Below, piece after piece: positions 34,435 through 46,156 of a stretch of DNA of 64,000 nt. Both the position numbers and the translations under genes were made by a program. The notes below the pieces were generated by a model. The model was not told where the DNA came from, did no database searches, and worked only from the letters and a program-made list of their open reading frames with translations. Within the stretch, counting starts at the first letter, position 1. Each line of letters opens with the position of its first letter. Source of the stretch: Panicum virgatum (taxonomy: Eukaryota > Streptophyta > Magnoliopsida > Poales > Poaceae); the NCBI RefSeq assembly GCF_016808335.1, contig NC_053153.1, positions 15,511,033 to 15,575,032 of the forward strand, given 5' to 3'.

Positions 34435-34991
34435 ACTGCACATAAGAAGTTGGGCAACTTGCAGGTTTTTAGCACTTTTTATAAGATGGTTTGTGATATA
34501 AGCTGTAGAAAATAATTCAGATTTGAACAACATCCTAACAGAGCTAGTGTATTTTTTTTGGTTGAAACATGTTGAAGGGATTGATGCCATAAATTTGCAG
34601 GCTCATATTATTGCGAAAATTTTACTGTTGATATCTTGGTTGCTTCTACTATACCGTTTGGTGTCTGCAGGAGCCTCTTTTTTCTCTCGGCATTTCCGTT
34701 TTTTATTTTCTTTTGTTTTGGGGGCGCTAACGTATTTTCTGTTGGAAAGACCAGTCTGCCAGCTTCCTTACTTGCTTCTTAAGGCTAGGACTGAATAAAC
34801 TAAAAATCTCTACGATGATATGTGTCAACTGTATTGTACAGACGGATTAGACAAGACAAGAGAAGAGGTCTTTGACGTTCTGTCCATCTTATTCTAGAAC
34901 CACCGTCATAAGTCATTGATTACGTAGAATACTAGAGAGACTTTTTATGAGAGTAAATACTAGAGGACTTTGTATGAAAAGGTCAAAGATC
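34435..34991. other. Intergenic; nothing recognised
   Basis: AT-rich. An open frame at 34523-34798 is hydrophobic and has no recognisable domain or conserved start, so it is not called a gene. Confidence 0.4.
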
Positions 34992-35164
34992 GTCCTCCGT
35001 TCTAAAAAACAAATCACTTTAGAATCTAAATTTTGTTTTAAAAAATAAACCCTCTTATTCTATTTGGAAAACATATGTATATATAAAAATTAATTAGTCA
35101 TTTTATTTTCTTGTTACTTTATTCCAGATTTTTTAGAATGACTTATTTTTTGGAACGGAGAAAG
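34992..35164. mobile_element. Stowaway-like MITE
   Basis: The left end GTCCTCCGTTCTAAAAAACA is mirrored by TTTTTTGGAACGGAG on the right, about 173 bp apart, AT-rich inside. The ends have diverged from the CTCCCTCCGT consensus and no clear TA duplication is left. Confidence 0.65.
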
Positions 35165-35326
35165 TGTCTCATAATAATTCGGAGTCTGCTCCTTTATCTT
35201 TCTTCTGTAAAAATCCTTATCAGCTTAAATTTTCCCTCGCAAAGATAAAAAATCAAATAATGTTCAGTTTTAAAGTTTAAAACACGCGGATGGTTTGGCC
35301 CCGCGGAATGGACGCTGGAATCTTCG

Positions 35327-35670
35327 GGGCCGTTTAGTTCTCAAAAAATTTCAACCAAAAATTTTCATCTCTCCTTTGAAATACATGTATGAAGCACTAA
35401 ATGTAATTAAATAATAAAACTAATTACACAATTTGGATGTACACGACGAGACGAATCTTTTGAGCCTAATTAGGGCATGATTAGCCATAAATGCTACAGT
35501 AACCCACATGTGCTAATGATGCGGTCAAAGGCCTCAAAAAATTCGTCTTGCGGTTTCCAAGTGAGTTCTGAAATTAGTTTTTTAATTAGTGTTCGAAAAA
35601 CCCTCCCGACATCTGGTCAAACATTGATGAGACACCCAAATTTTTTTGTTTTTGGAACTAAACGCGTGGG
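35327..35670. mobile_element. MITE with GTTTAGTTC inverted ends
   Basis: The left end GGCCGTTTAGTTCTC and right end GGAACTAAACGCG are inverted. Inside are GACGAGACGAATCTTTTGAG and ATGCTACAGTAA, words of a very common grass MITE family also seen (opposite orientation) at 58119-58355. The target duplication is not clear. It lies a few hundred bp upstream of the LSD1-type gene. Confidence 0.7.
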
Positions 35671-36280
35671 TGATTGTTTATTGACTTGACTTTCCTGGCA
35701 AAATCAAAGGGGAGGAGGTCGCCGGAGGAAAAGGAAACGAAGAGGCGCCCCGACCCGAGCGACGCCCGCGTGACGCCGTGACCGCGCGTGTACAACTACA
35801 ACGCCGCGTCGGCTCTCCTGCCGTCCTGCGCCGAAAAAGTCCGAAACGCACGGGGCACGGCGCCATCGCCCCCTCTCCCCTCCCTGGCTCCCTCTCGTTT
35901 CGTCTCGGCTCCTCCCCTCCCTTCCCCTGCCCCAGACAAATCCAATCCGGAACCGACGCCCCCCCTCGCTTCGCCGGCGAGAGGAGAGACGAGCGACGCC
36001 GCGCTCGCGTCCGCCTCTCCCGCGCCGACCACTTCCCGCAGGCGGAGACGGGCGGGCGGTCATCCCGCGCCCGACGCCGGTGAGTCGCCTCGCCGACCTC
36101 TTCGCCCTCGTCCGCTCACGCTGGGCCCGGTCTCGGTCGACCTCGGATCCGTCCGGGGTGGTTCCCCGGTTATTGGTGGGGTCGGTTGGATTGGCGGTGG
36201 GTACGCGTTGGTTGGCTGTTGGTTGATCGATCGATCGGCCGACCGATTTCGCTGCCGCCCCCCGATCGAATTCGGCGCGC

Positions 36281-36305
36281 GGGGGGGGGGGGGGGGGGGG
36301 GGGGG
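36281..36305 (+). repeat. 25-base G homopolymer in the 5' UTR intron
   Basis: An unbroken run of G lies between the 5' UTR donor (36080) and the acceptor (36405) of the LSD1-type gene. It is a potential G-quadruplex and also a typical site of length errors in sequencing. Confidence 0.85.
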
Positions 36306-36407
36306 TCCCGAGCGGTCGTTGCTCCTTGCTCGGGTCGTACGCTTTCGCGGGTTTCGATCTCTGTCGGAACCGGCTGCTCATTCGGGCATTCTTCTCCTGT
36401 TCCAGGT

Positions 36408-39256
36408 ATGCAGAGCCAGATCGTGTGCCACGCGTGCCGGACCGTTCTGCTCTACCCGCGGGGGGCGCCCAGCGTCTGCTGCGCGGTGTGCCAGGCCGTC
36501 ACCACCGTGCCGCCACCAGGTACGTGCTGGATGCTTGGTTTCCTTTTCTCGTCTGATCTTGGGAGGCGGCGGCCGTCGCCTCTGAAGGCAACCGTGCTCT
36601 GGCAGCGCGAAACAGCTAGGCGGTGGAGGAGAATGTGATGTTAAACTTTCACATTATAGCGCGGTAATGTTTTAATAGTGAGATGCAGGGTTTCACGTTG
36701 TCTGGTAGGTGTTGTGAGAGGATCTGTTTACTTTAGCAACACACATGAACGGGTTGGACAAGAATTTACATGTCAGTATGTCACACTTTATCCTTAATTC
36801 AGTTTGGTTGGGAAAATCGGTTGTTACTTAAAGCTTGCCCATACCATGTTTTGCTGTATGCTGCTCGTGCTTGAACCGGGAGTATTCCAGTTATCCAGTG
36901 TTATTCATGCTAATCTGCTTAGTTTGCGTTTTGTTATCTTTGGCTTTGGCCTTCTGGATGAAAAACAGGGAATGTGTATCTTATCTTAAATAAAAAAGGG
37001 GATAAATCAATTTTTTAGGGTACCGACGCTTCTCCCATTTTTTTCTCCTGATAAAGCTTCTCCCATATCTCTCTGCCCTGTATAACAGTACTGCATGATG
37101 CCCCTGTATAATTTACCTTCAGAGGTTCTCACCAAACGATGCTCTGTGGGCCTCTGTCATTCTTACGAGCATGTGTGATCCATAGCGTTCCATCTGTCAC
37201 ACCCCTTCTTCTGTCTTCGTTCATTTTCCCCAATACCATCCCTGAATCGATTTAGTGAGCCAATGTCATTGGAAAAATAATCAGTCGGTCACTTGAAAAA
37301 ACTTTGATTGCTTTCATCAGCATATTTCTGCACCTGCTTTTGGTAGAATGTGGTAATTGAAAAGCTACAGCACCTGCATTTTGAACATTAGAAGCTGACC
37401 CCTTGCAGTTTTGGTGAAATGCTCTATCTTAGCAAGCTACAATTCTCTATCCTCCCCTTCTGTCTCCTTTTGTTGGAAATTTGTATCTGCGCTTGCCTCT
37501 GCTCTCCATTCATATTATACCATTATGCAGCCTATTGACTGTTCATTTTTAAAGAGTAAAATACGTGGGCGGTCTTCAAACTTGTCTCGAGGTGTCATCT
37601 AGGCCACTAAACTCTCAAAATGCATTTTTAGATCCCTGACTTGTCCAGAGGTGTCATTCGGGTCCCTAAACTCTCAAGATGCATCTTTAGGTCCCCAAAC
37701 TTGTCTCAATGTGTCATTTCAATCTCTAAACTCTCAAGGTGAATTCTCATATCCTTGAAAATTGCCATTAATAATTTTATTCAAAATGGATTGTTCATTA
37801 AACTATTTTTAAGCCAATTCATTTAGAATACCATTAAGACCATTTTAATTCTGAATTAGCTGCTTATTAATCATACATCATAGGTTAATCTAGATCATTT
37901 GATATCAACGGTAGATATTATAGTTTTCTCATTTAACATGGAGATATCAATGCTATCCTGAATATTTCCTACTAAATATTTATATTTTGCATGCACTTTG
38001 TATAAATTTATTAAAATAATTTGTTTGCATTCTCAGTGAAAGTCAAAATAGCAATTTTATTAAATTTAAAGTAGCAAAACAATATTTATATTAAATTAAA
38101 AATAGCATCTTGAGAGTTTAGGGACTGCATGACACCGCGGGACAAGTTTATGAAACTAAAAATGCATTTTGAGAGATTAGGGACCTATGTAACTCCTTGA
38201 AACAAGTTTAGGGATATGAAAATGCATTTTTAAGAGTGTAGGGATCTAATTGACACACCATAACAAGTTTCGGGACTGCTGGTGTACTTTAGTCATTTTT
38301 AAATGAGGCGAATCCACACTGTCAATGTTTTACCTTCTGTGTGACTGTGTTCCCTCCCTCCCTTAACCTTTTTGCATGAAGCGTGCCCAATGTTCATAAA
38401 TGGTTTATAGTGCTTGATACACTATTTTGATGTGCTTATAGAAGTTATTTAAATTTGTAATGCAGGGCTAGAGATGGCTCAGCTTATATGTGGTGGTTGT
38501 CGAACTTTGCTGATGTATACTCGAAGTGCAGATACTGTAAGGTGTTCATGTTGCAATACAGTCAATCTTGTTAGACCAGGTTCTACTGATTCCCTTTCTA
38601 TTCCTCTTCTCACTAGCTTTGTTCTTAGTTACTTTTTAATATTCATCCATTTGTGAAAGTATCCCTTCTTACAGATGAGTAATTTCTATTGTATGCAGTG
38701 AATAATATAGCTCATGTTAACTGCGGCCACTGCCAGACAACTTTGATGTATCCATATGGAGCACATTCAGTAAAATGTGCCATATGCAATCATATCACTA
38801 CTACCGGAGTATGATATCATTCCGTGCATACTTACAATGCAATTTGTTATCAAGTTCTGATTTTGAATAACATTGTTCTGAATCTCAGGTAAATACGGTG
38901 GCACCCACACCATCTGCAAGGCCAGCATCTAATGGATCTGCATATAGTACCTCATCTACTTCTGTTGTAAGTCCACATAAATAAAATTTAATGGTTTAAC
39001 AATCGTTCTTGATGTGTGGAGTGATTTACGGGTTTTCATCTTGCAGCCTAAATCTCAGCCCCAGAATGTAACTGTTGTTGTTGAGAATCCTATGACAGTT
39101 GATGATAAAGGAAAACTAGTAAGCTCCATTTTACCTCGATTTACTGAGTTGCATCTTCTCCCATTCTGTGGTCGAACCTAGGTCTGATTTATTTCGTTTT
39201 ATCACTATACACAGGTGAGCAACGTTGTAGTTGGAGTCACAACTGGGAAAAACTGA
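36408..39256 (+). CDS. LSD1-type zinc-finger protein (LOL family)
   Basis: Six coding exons join to 528 nt (175 aa): 36408-36519, 38466-38579, 38699-38808, 38889-38966, 39047-39118, 39215-39256. A GT-AG intron (36080-36405) splits the 5' UTR; the ATG lies two bases into the next exon. Three LSD1 zinc fingers of the CxxCRTxLxYxxxxxxVxCxxC form are present: [38 protein letters not shown] and [20 protein letters not shown] Ser/Pro-rich tail follows, ending VVGVTTGKN. In Arabidopsis LSD1 and LOL1 set the threshold of programmed cell death by binding partners such as bZIP10. That role is family knowledge, not visible here. The first coding intron (1.9 kb) hosts a Mutator-like element. Confidence 0.94.
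37554..38294. mobile_element. Mutator-like non-autonomous element with 9-bp TSD
   Basis: 741 bp flanked by perfect 9-bp repeats ATTTTTAAA (37545-37553 and 38295-38303). The long inverted ends start GAGTAAAATAC and (inverted) GACTAAAGTAC. Each terminal region is built of ~55-60 bp tandem units with TCCCTAAACTCTCAA and GCATTTTTAGGTCC words. The centre is AT-rich. The 9-bp duplication is the MULE signature. It lies in an intron of the LSD1-type gene. Confidence 0.85.
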
Positions 39257-40773
39257 TGTGCTATCTCCATCATTGTTGTGTGTTCTAATCAGAAACTAGG
39301 AAATACTGTGTGTCACAGTGCTATCGAATGGCTGGTTGCATACTTGCATGGTCGTCCTTGAACAAAGATGCACCAGATGTTTCTGGGATCTTGCAAGGAA
39401 ACCATGAAGGTCAAAAGCTGTGTTTTGAATCTATCGATTCTTTTGTGTGTATAAGAGCTCCGTTAGACTTCAGTGTGTGATAGTATAGTTATGCAATACA
39501 CATGCATTTGTACACACTTTGTAGTTTGTGCTGGTGTTCATAGTTTTTTGCTGGTATACATGCACTTGTAAAGATAAAAAGCTGTAATAAGGGTATCTTC
39601 AACAAATTACTCGTACCGTACCAAAATATACTTCATCCCAAATTATTAGCCGTTTTGAGCTTCTGGTGCGATCACCGAAGAAGAGAAAGAGATGAAATTT
39701 GACTAAAATAGTTTTATTAGCTAATATTTTCGTGAGCCCAAATTTAACATGCCGGTCCATAAAGTGATGGGCGGTCCATAAAATGGCACAATAGAAGGGA
39801 ATACGTTTAATCTTGACTGGGCTTTAAGAGAGTTTCGTGGGCCAGTTTATATGGGCATTAGGCCCAAGATAGAGAGAGGAGTGGACCGAGCGGGCCGGCC
39901 ATGGCGGCATGGCGCCTGCGGCAGGTTTTGACCGAGGTGACCGACCGGGTGAGGGGCCGGGAACGCTGCGCGAGAACAAGGCGAGCTCGCCCCGCCTGGC
40001 TCCACTTGGACCTTGTTGAACCGCCGGAGGGCAGCCGACGGCGAGATCAACTGTACCGGCGCGGGGGTGCCTAGGCCCAACAAAAGAGGAGGTTTTTTTT
40101 GTGACTTAATATCCATCGAGGTTGTGCTCACGGTGGAGACAGCTGGGAACGGGGAAGGGAAGACGGTGGAGCAGGGCTGTACGGCCATGGCACTATGGCA
40201 CCTCTTCGCCAACGGTGATGTATTGTCTCTAAGGTCCAGCGATCCAGCCCAGTCAGGCATCAAGTAAAGTCAGGTAGGAAACAAATGACCAAAAAAATGT
40301 TCGAGGTGGGGATTTTGTACCCAACACCAAACACGTTTGAAAAGATCTAAAAGAGATCTATGACCACCAGAAGTCTTAACACTTCTTTAGTCGTAATCGG
40401 TTCTAATATTTATATACGAAACTATATATATACCAGCACACTTCTTTAATGATGCAGATAAATAAGTTTTAATAATATTTAGAAACTATATATACACAGT
40501 ATATTTTTATTGATAGTGGAAAAAAAGATCCTATATACATCGACACAATCACATAAACCTGTAGTGACTTGCGTTCGTGCTGTTAACTCTCGGAGGCAGA
40601 CCTTGTCATGATATATAGTTGCTTGACATATATGATGCGATGATGAACCAAACCTAAAGATTGTTTTGCTATTTCGGTTTGGATTTGTACTGATAGTGCG
40701 GTATGGCATCATTTTTCGTCACGGTGGATGGAGCGATGGACCATGGAATCTTATAATTACTAGTGTTTGACGC
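39257..40773. other. 3' flank of LSD1-type gene and intergenic DNA
   Basis: The 3' UTR probably ends near 39580. A GC-rich patch at 39880-40260 is open on the minus strand (138 codons) but has no conserved motif; it may be a transposon fragment. The rest is AT-rich. Confidence 0.4.
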
Positions 40774-41107
40774 GAAGCAAGAGCAGCTCTGAATTGAATT
40801 CAGAATATACAAGGTCTCCGAGCTATGGCGCAGGCAACTTTTCGGACTCCGACTCGGCAGTGGCGGCATCAGGCCTGTCTACAAGCTGAGCTGGCTGTGG
40901 TCATTTTATCAGTTCGAGTTTTCAAAAACCATTTCGTCCTACCGTGCGACCTGTTTCTGGGGTAGGGGGGGGGGGGGCAGGAGCCCCCTGCACCCACACT
41001 GACTCCGCCCCTGCAAACCAAACACCATTTTGGCCCATGAGAGATCATTCAAATCCGCCAGCATTTGCGGTGCAACAGGGAAGTTCAGCCCCAACGGCAG
41101 TTTCGAG
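40774..41107 (+). repeat. Direct repeat, copy 1 (CRK kinase start to DUF26 start)
   Basis: 334 bp repeated at 41853-42174 in the same orientation. It begins GAAGCAAGAGCAGCTCTGAA and ends CGGCAGTTTCGAG. It holds a decayed kinase start, a G-run (40965-40977) and the DUF26 start SICGATGKFSPNGSF. Confidence 0.88.
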
Positions 41108-42000
41108 TGCAAATTAGGCGGTTCTTACAGGTATGCATATATGTCTTTACGATAAAGACACAACAGTCTTCCAGGATCTCTGCATGGTGAGATTCTCCAA
41201 CAAGAACATCGTCGCCGCCACCAGCAGCGATGGGACATCGACTTCTATATAGCATCCCAGCACCCTCGACGGAGCTCAACGTCGGCGTTGAAAATCTTCT
41301 CGAGGCAGTGATAGACTACACTGCTACGTCGCCAGCAAAATCTTCTCGTTGAAAATCTTGTTGAAGATTGCTGGAGCTGCTTGACATATCTGCATCGGAG
41401 GATGCCGGACCTGCTCCAGGGAAAGCGAGACGCCAGATTGCGACAATGGCGCTGCTTCTACAATTTCGTCGATTATAAGTTTTTTTGCTGGCGACCCCAT
41501 CCTCCATCTGCCGAAAACAGGTCAGTTTTAGAACAAGGTCCGGTTGTCGCCAGCCACCTCAGATCTTATTCCAATTTTACAGCCGCTTTATTTTCTTGTG
41601 ACTGCAGGTGGAAGAAGGAAAAGTCACAGGAATGTTATAGTTATTATTGTTGTAGGAGCACCAGCAACGGTGGTTACGGTCATGCTTGCTATTGTGTTTT
41701 TTCTAATCAGAATACGATGTAAAGGAGCAGGTAAGAACTAAGCCAGCAAAATCCTCTTTTATCTCAATCTTATTTGGGTACTAATCTGAAACTTTCATGT
41801 GTTTCATCCCTTCGCGCAGGATCGAAGACAGATTTGGCTTTGAAGCTATGTAGAAGCAAGAGCAGCTCTGAATTCGGAATATACGAATTCTCTGAGCTAT
41901 GGGCCGGGCAACTTTTCAGACTTAGGCTCGGCAGTGGCAGCTTCAGGCCTGTCTACAGGCTGAGCTGGTTGTGGTTATTTTACCGGTTCGAGTTTTCTAA
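41062..42000 (+). pseudogene. Cysteine-rich receptor-like kinase (CRK) pseudogene, copy 1
   Basis: Fragments appear in CRK order but in shifting frames. The DUF26 start SICGATGKFSPNGSF (41068-41106) is followed by a second DUF26-like piece (VRFSNKNIVAA at about 41188). The second DUF26 end comes next (RLRQWRCFYNFVDYKFF at about 41427). A membrane segment follows (VIVIIVVGAPATVVTVMLAI at about 41637-41696), then the stop-transfer RIRCKG and a GT-AG intron (41731-41819). The kinase start after the intron reads like ..FSEL...LGSGSF.PVYR. Nothing of the catalytic kinase lobe remains. DUF26 kinases are plasma-membrane receptors; this copy cannot make one. Confidence 0.75.
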
Positions 42001-42174
42001 AATCATTTCGCCCTGCCGTGCGGCCCGTTTCTGGGGTAGGGGGGCAAGAGCCCCCTGCACCCACACTGACTCTGCCCCTGCAAACCAAACACCATTTCGG
42101 CCCATAAGAGATCATTCAAATCCGCCAGCATTTGCGGTGTAACGGGGAAGTTTAGCCCGAACGGCAGTTTCGAG
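41853..42174 (+). repeat. Direct repeat, copy 2
   Basis: 322 bp matching 40774-41107; shorter mainly because the G-run is shorter. It marks the junction between two tandem CRK pseudogene copies spaced about 1.08 kb apart. Confidence 0.88.
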
Positions 42175-43905
42175 AGAAACCTCCTTGAAAGGATCACCGG
42201 GGTGTCCGACCCTAGAGGGGGAGGGGGTGAATAGGGTCGCTAATCGCTTTTTAACCTAGGGCTCAAACTACTTGCATAAGATAAACCTAACACGTCCTAT
42301 ACATGCTAGTTATGACTAAGGTTTATCTATGCTACTCTCTACTTACCCCTAAAGGACTTGCAACCTAGCCAATCCTAATCAAACTAACTAGGAAAGTAAA
42401 GGTACACAAGATAGAGTAAATGCGGAAACGTAAAGCGGTAAGTAAAGAGGTAAGTGCAAGAGGGATGCAAACTCCCGAGTAGACACGGTCATGTAACGTG
42501 GTTCGGCACAAACGCCTACGTCCACGGGACACCGAGGCTCTTCCGATCACCGTCTTGCACTACGCCGCCAAGGCGATGCCGGCAAGCAAAGGCAAGTGCC
42601 CCTAAGACACCAAGTCTCGTGCACCGCCACCGTCTCTCTCGGTCACCCGGCCGTAATCCACTACGGAGCTTCTCCACCAAGGAGGGGGGCCTCCTCTTCC
42701 CCCGCACAAAGTGTCGTTGCCACTCCACACCAAGACGGAGGGTCACACGACGGATCACAAGTTGCTTGCCGCAGCAAGACTTCTCTCAAGGGAGCTCTCG
42801 CAAGAACTAATCCCTATTGCAAGCACTAAGCACTCTCACAAGTGTGCTTAAGCCTATATGATGTACAATGAAGCTCTATGGTGGTTGGAGATGTTCTTGG
42901 GTGTGTGTGGGATGTCCAGCAACTCCAGCACACTTCAAATGGCCGGGGTGAGGCATATATATAGGCCACCAAGTCTTGTAGCCGTTGCTCCAACGGTTAG
43001 CTGAAAATATACGTACCACCGGAAGAACCGATGCCTCTTGGCGGGGTAGCGTCGGTTCATCCGGTCACTCATAACACGAAGTAGCCGTTGGACTCCTGAC
43101 GGCTGACGCAGTGACCACCGGTTGAACCGATGCTTTGCACCGATGCTTCACCGGTTCAACCGGTGCTGAAGGAATCTTCTCCTGGACGCTGACGTCATTA
43201 CACCGGTGGTATGCACCGATGCACCGTCGGTTGAACCGGTGCTGAAGAAACTTCTTCTGGGCACTTGACATCGTCTCTGGTACAAAGGACTGCCAATGCA
43301 CCGATGCCCTTTTCTTGGACCGTCGGTTCAACCGGTGCCTAAAGGCTGACTTGGCTTCGATTCCCTTCTGCACCAAAGTGTCATGGCGTCGGTTCTTCCG
43401 ATTACCACCGGATGCTCCGATGCACTGGCGTCGGTTCTTCCGGTGCTTCTGAACCGAAGAGCTTTCAGGGCGCTGCCCTGAGACCCGCGAGGGGCGGCTC
43501 CCCCTCGACCCCCGTCCGCTAACCGGGTAGCGGAACCCCCGTAGGGGCAGCCCTTCGGGCCTTGCTATGCCTATCTTCTCTTTCTCTTTGTCATCACTTG
43601 AACCTAAAAGCCTGAGAATGGTCATCTTAACAATCATATTAGTCCAAGTGTTGTGTTGTCATTTGATCACCAAAATCACTTGAAATGGCATAAATGGTGC
43701 CATGTTCCTTACACTCCTTCGCCTCGCAAGATACCTTCCAAATAGCACGACATCTTCCTCGAACGTCTTCGCGGCGGCGATGGTTGGCGAAATCCCGGAC
43801 TCTGCAGACTGCAAACACTGTGGCTTTCTGCCACCGCGATGCCTCCGCCTCGGCATGCTGGGATTGTGTCACAACGGACGGTATTGTCACAACCCAAATG
43901 CTCTA
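42129..43905 (+). pseudogene. CRK DUF26 pseudogene, copy 2, split by a solo LTR
   Basis: SICGVTGKFSPNGSFERNLL (42129-42185) continues in frame after the LTR as RLARYLPNSTTSSSNVFAA and VGEIPDS (43719-43807). Then a frame change leads to NTVAFCHRDASASACWDC (about 43813-43866). This is the first half of a DUF26 domain with its C-x8-C-x2-C type end. It fades into non-coding DNA after 43905. Confidence 0.75.
42186..43713 (-). mobile_element. Solo LTR (copia SIRE/Maximus-like) with 5-bp TSD
   Basis: 1528 bp, TG...CA, flanked by perfect CTCCT repeats (42181-42185 and 43714-43718). No internal domain is present, so it is a solo LTR left by recombination. On the minus strand it starts TGTAAGGAACATGGCACC, which I recall as the start of large grass SIRE-type copia LTRs. 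Its middle (43010-43450) carries many ACCGGTTGAACCGATG-type words in both orientations. Confidence 0.88.
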
Positions 43906-46134
43906 AGTGTGTTTAAAATTTAAGCCACACCATCATGAGCATCATTAAAGCATAACATAGCATCATGTACATGTGTTGTGGATGAGTTTATTTCATTTCT
44001 TGTCTTGAGCATACAGAGAACACATCAAAACAAACTCATGAAAATTAAATTTGCAGCAAAATTCATTTTATAGAATTATTTATGGGCATGTCAATATTCA
44101 GCTGCATTTGACCAATTCAAAATCACATGAAATGAAAGCAAATCCGGTAGTCCCGGTATGTTCTCCACAACATGTCCAAGATCAAGCATACACATAAAGT
44201 TTACAAATGCACATATCGCCAAAAAACCATAAAGAGCAATTTTAGTCATTACATGAGTTCAATATAAAGAGCAAGCAGGTAGACAGCGTTTGAAAAGTAC
44301 GGGCAGCAGACACTTACGTGGCACACACTAAGTAAACAGCATAGATCAACAATCGCAACTTCCAAACTAAGACCCTGTTTGGTTGCAGAGATTTTTTCAT
44401 AAGTCCCTGGGACTTTTGGGACTAAAACAACAAACAGGGAGGACTTTTCGCAAGCCACCAGCGCTCCACCCGCCTGCAATGCTGCCTGCGCAAGCCAGCC
44501 GCCTGCGCCACCGCTCCACCTGCAGATCCCGGCGGCCTCGTCGGTGCCCACGCGCGGCGACCCTACCCACGCATTCCACAGCCGCCTGCAGATCCCTGCG
44601 GCCTCCCGTGCGTCCGCCATGGCCAGCAACGAGGACGACGCGATGGCCACCTCCTCCACCACCACGGCCACGGCCATGCCCACCACCACCGCTCCCCGTC
44701 CAAGCCCCTTCTTCCCCCCGTGGCCGCCCAGGCGCCCTCCGGCGAGGAGGCCGTGGCGGCGATGGGCGCGGACGCGGAACCGGCGCCGATCGAACTGCCC
44801 CAGCCGCCCTCGCCGCCTCCTTCCTCCGTCGCCGCTACGGATCTGCACACGCTCGCGCCGCAAGCGGAGGACGCGTGGTGGTCCGCGCCGGAGGCCGACT
44901 CCGCTCCTCCACCCGTCGACGAGCCCACGGCCACGACGATGACGACAGCGAGGCGGCGAGCCCACCGCCTCCCGCCCACTCCGCGGTGGCGAGGATGGTG
45001 TCCTCGAGCGACGACCTCGGCCTGCAGCAGCTCGCCAAGGTGCTCGCGTCGTTGGGGTACAAGCAAAAGTGGCCATCTCCAACAACGCGAGCCAAAATCT
45101 CCAACAATGCACCCAGCAGCTTCCCTGGGCCGGGTCAGGCTGGGCGCTTGCCTTGACCCAGGGCAAGAGCGTGCCCATGGCGCGGCCCCTGCGCGCGCGA
45201 TGCAACGCGCGCGGCAGCGACAACGGACAGCGGCGCCAGCGGAGCAGAGTAGGCGGGGTCGAGCCCGCGTGCGCATGGCGGAGAGGAAGAGGCGGCGAGC
45301 CTCGCCGATGGCGGCGCGCCCGGAGAGAGGCGGCGTGGCACCCTCCGCCGATTCGAGCTCGGCTCGGCGATGAGCGGCCGGCGGAGCGGACGAGGCAAGC
45401 GGACGGATCAATGCGCCGCCGCCGGATCGACGCGAGGGAGGGAGGCGGCGGGAGGACGGGCCGGCGGCGGAGGAACAGGAGGAGGCCCGCCATGGCCTTC
45501 CCCGCGCCGAGGGAGGAGGGCCGCCGCAGATCCGAGGCCTTCGCCGTAGATCCATGGCCTTCCACGCGCCCGAGGCCGGCGAGCCCGCGGCCGGCGAGCC
45601 GAGGCCGGTCGACCCGAGGCGGCGGAGCTCGAGGCCGCCATGGGCCTCTGTTGCTCGAGCTCCAGTGGCCCAGCGCGGAGCGCGGAGAGGGAGGGAGGGG
45701 GCGGCGGCGACCGCAGCTACGGTGAGGATGGGGTGGCGCCGAGGAGGGATCGGCGGCGACCGCGGCTCGCCTGGCCCTGCGAGCTCGTTTGCCTTCGAGG
45801 AGAAGGGGGCCCAGGGCGAGGCCGGCGCCGGTGGAGAAGGGGGCCGCCGTCTGCGCGCTCGCCCGTCGTCGCGGAGGGAGGAGGCTCGTGGCTGGCGGCG
45901 GAGGGAGGAGGAGGGCTCGGGGCGAGGCCGGCGCCGGTGGAGAAAGGGGCCGCCGTCCGCGCGCTCGCGCTGCGCCGCCGCTGTCGCCGAATGCATTCGA
46001 GGAGAGAGGGGATGCATTTTTTGCATCCCCTCTCTCTTTTGTGCGCAAAATGTATCGCGCGGTGCCTCTTCTGTTGGAGGAGGCACCGAGCGTGCACACG
46101 TTGTTGGGGTCAGTCTAACACACCGAAGGTCTCC
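43906..46134. other. GC-rich low-complexity region, no gene called
   Basis: AT-rich DNA to about 44370 is followed by 1.7 kb of very GC-rich sequence open in several frames on both strands. The longest frame (minus, 44249-46099, 616 codons) is Arg/Pro/Ala/Ser-rich without any domain. A direct repeat (GCGAGGCCGGCGCCGGTGGA at about 45815 and 45922) and a hairpin lie near its end. A short plus-strand Met-Ala-Ser-Asn-rich start at 44620 could be a captured first exon. Confidence 0.4.
46002..46036. repeat. Perfect 15-bp hairpin
   Basis: Arms GAGAGAGGGGATGCA and TGCATCCCCTCTCTC around a loop of five T. Confidence 0.9.
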
Positions 46135-46156
46135 GGTTCGAGTCCGGGCGACGCCA
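46135..46156 (+). other. tRNA-derived 3' fragment / B-box
   Basis: GGTTCGAGTCC followed by GGGCGACGCCA resembles a T-arm and acceptor end. No matching anticodon arm or D-arm precedes it, so it is not a functional tRNA. It may be a SINE-like remnant. Confidence 0.35.

Noticed and set aside
34523..34798. Small hydrophobic protein gene
   Set aside because: No conserved motif, no splice or promoter support, in AT-rich intergenic DNA.
39847..40263. 138-codon minus-strand gene
   Set aside because: No recognisable domain; Pro/Ser-rich composition in a GC patch typical of transposon debris.
44249..46099. 616-codon minus-strand frame as a protein-coding gene
   Set aside because: Composition is Arg/Pro/Ala/Ser-rich, several other frames are equally open, and no motif, intron or promoter supports it.
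46082..46156. Complete tRNA gene
   Set aside because: The T-arm and acceptor end look tRNA-like, but the D-arm and anticodon stem-loop cannot be drawn; only a fragment is supported.
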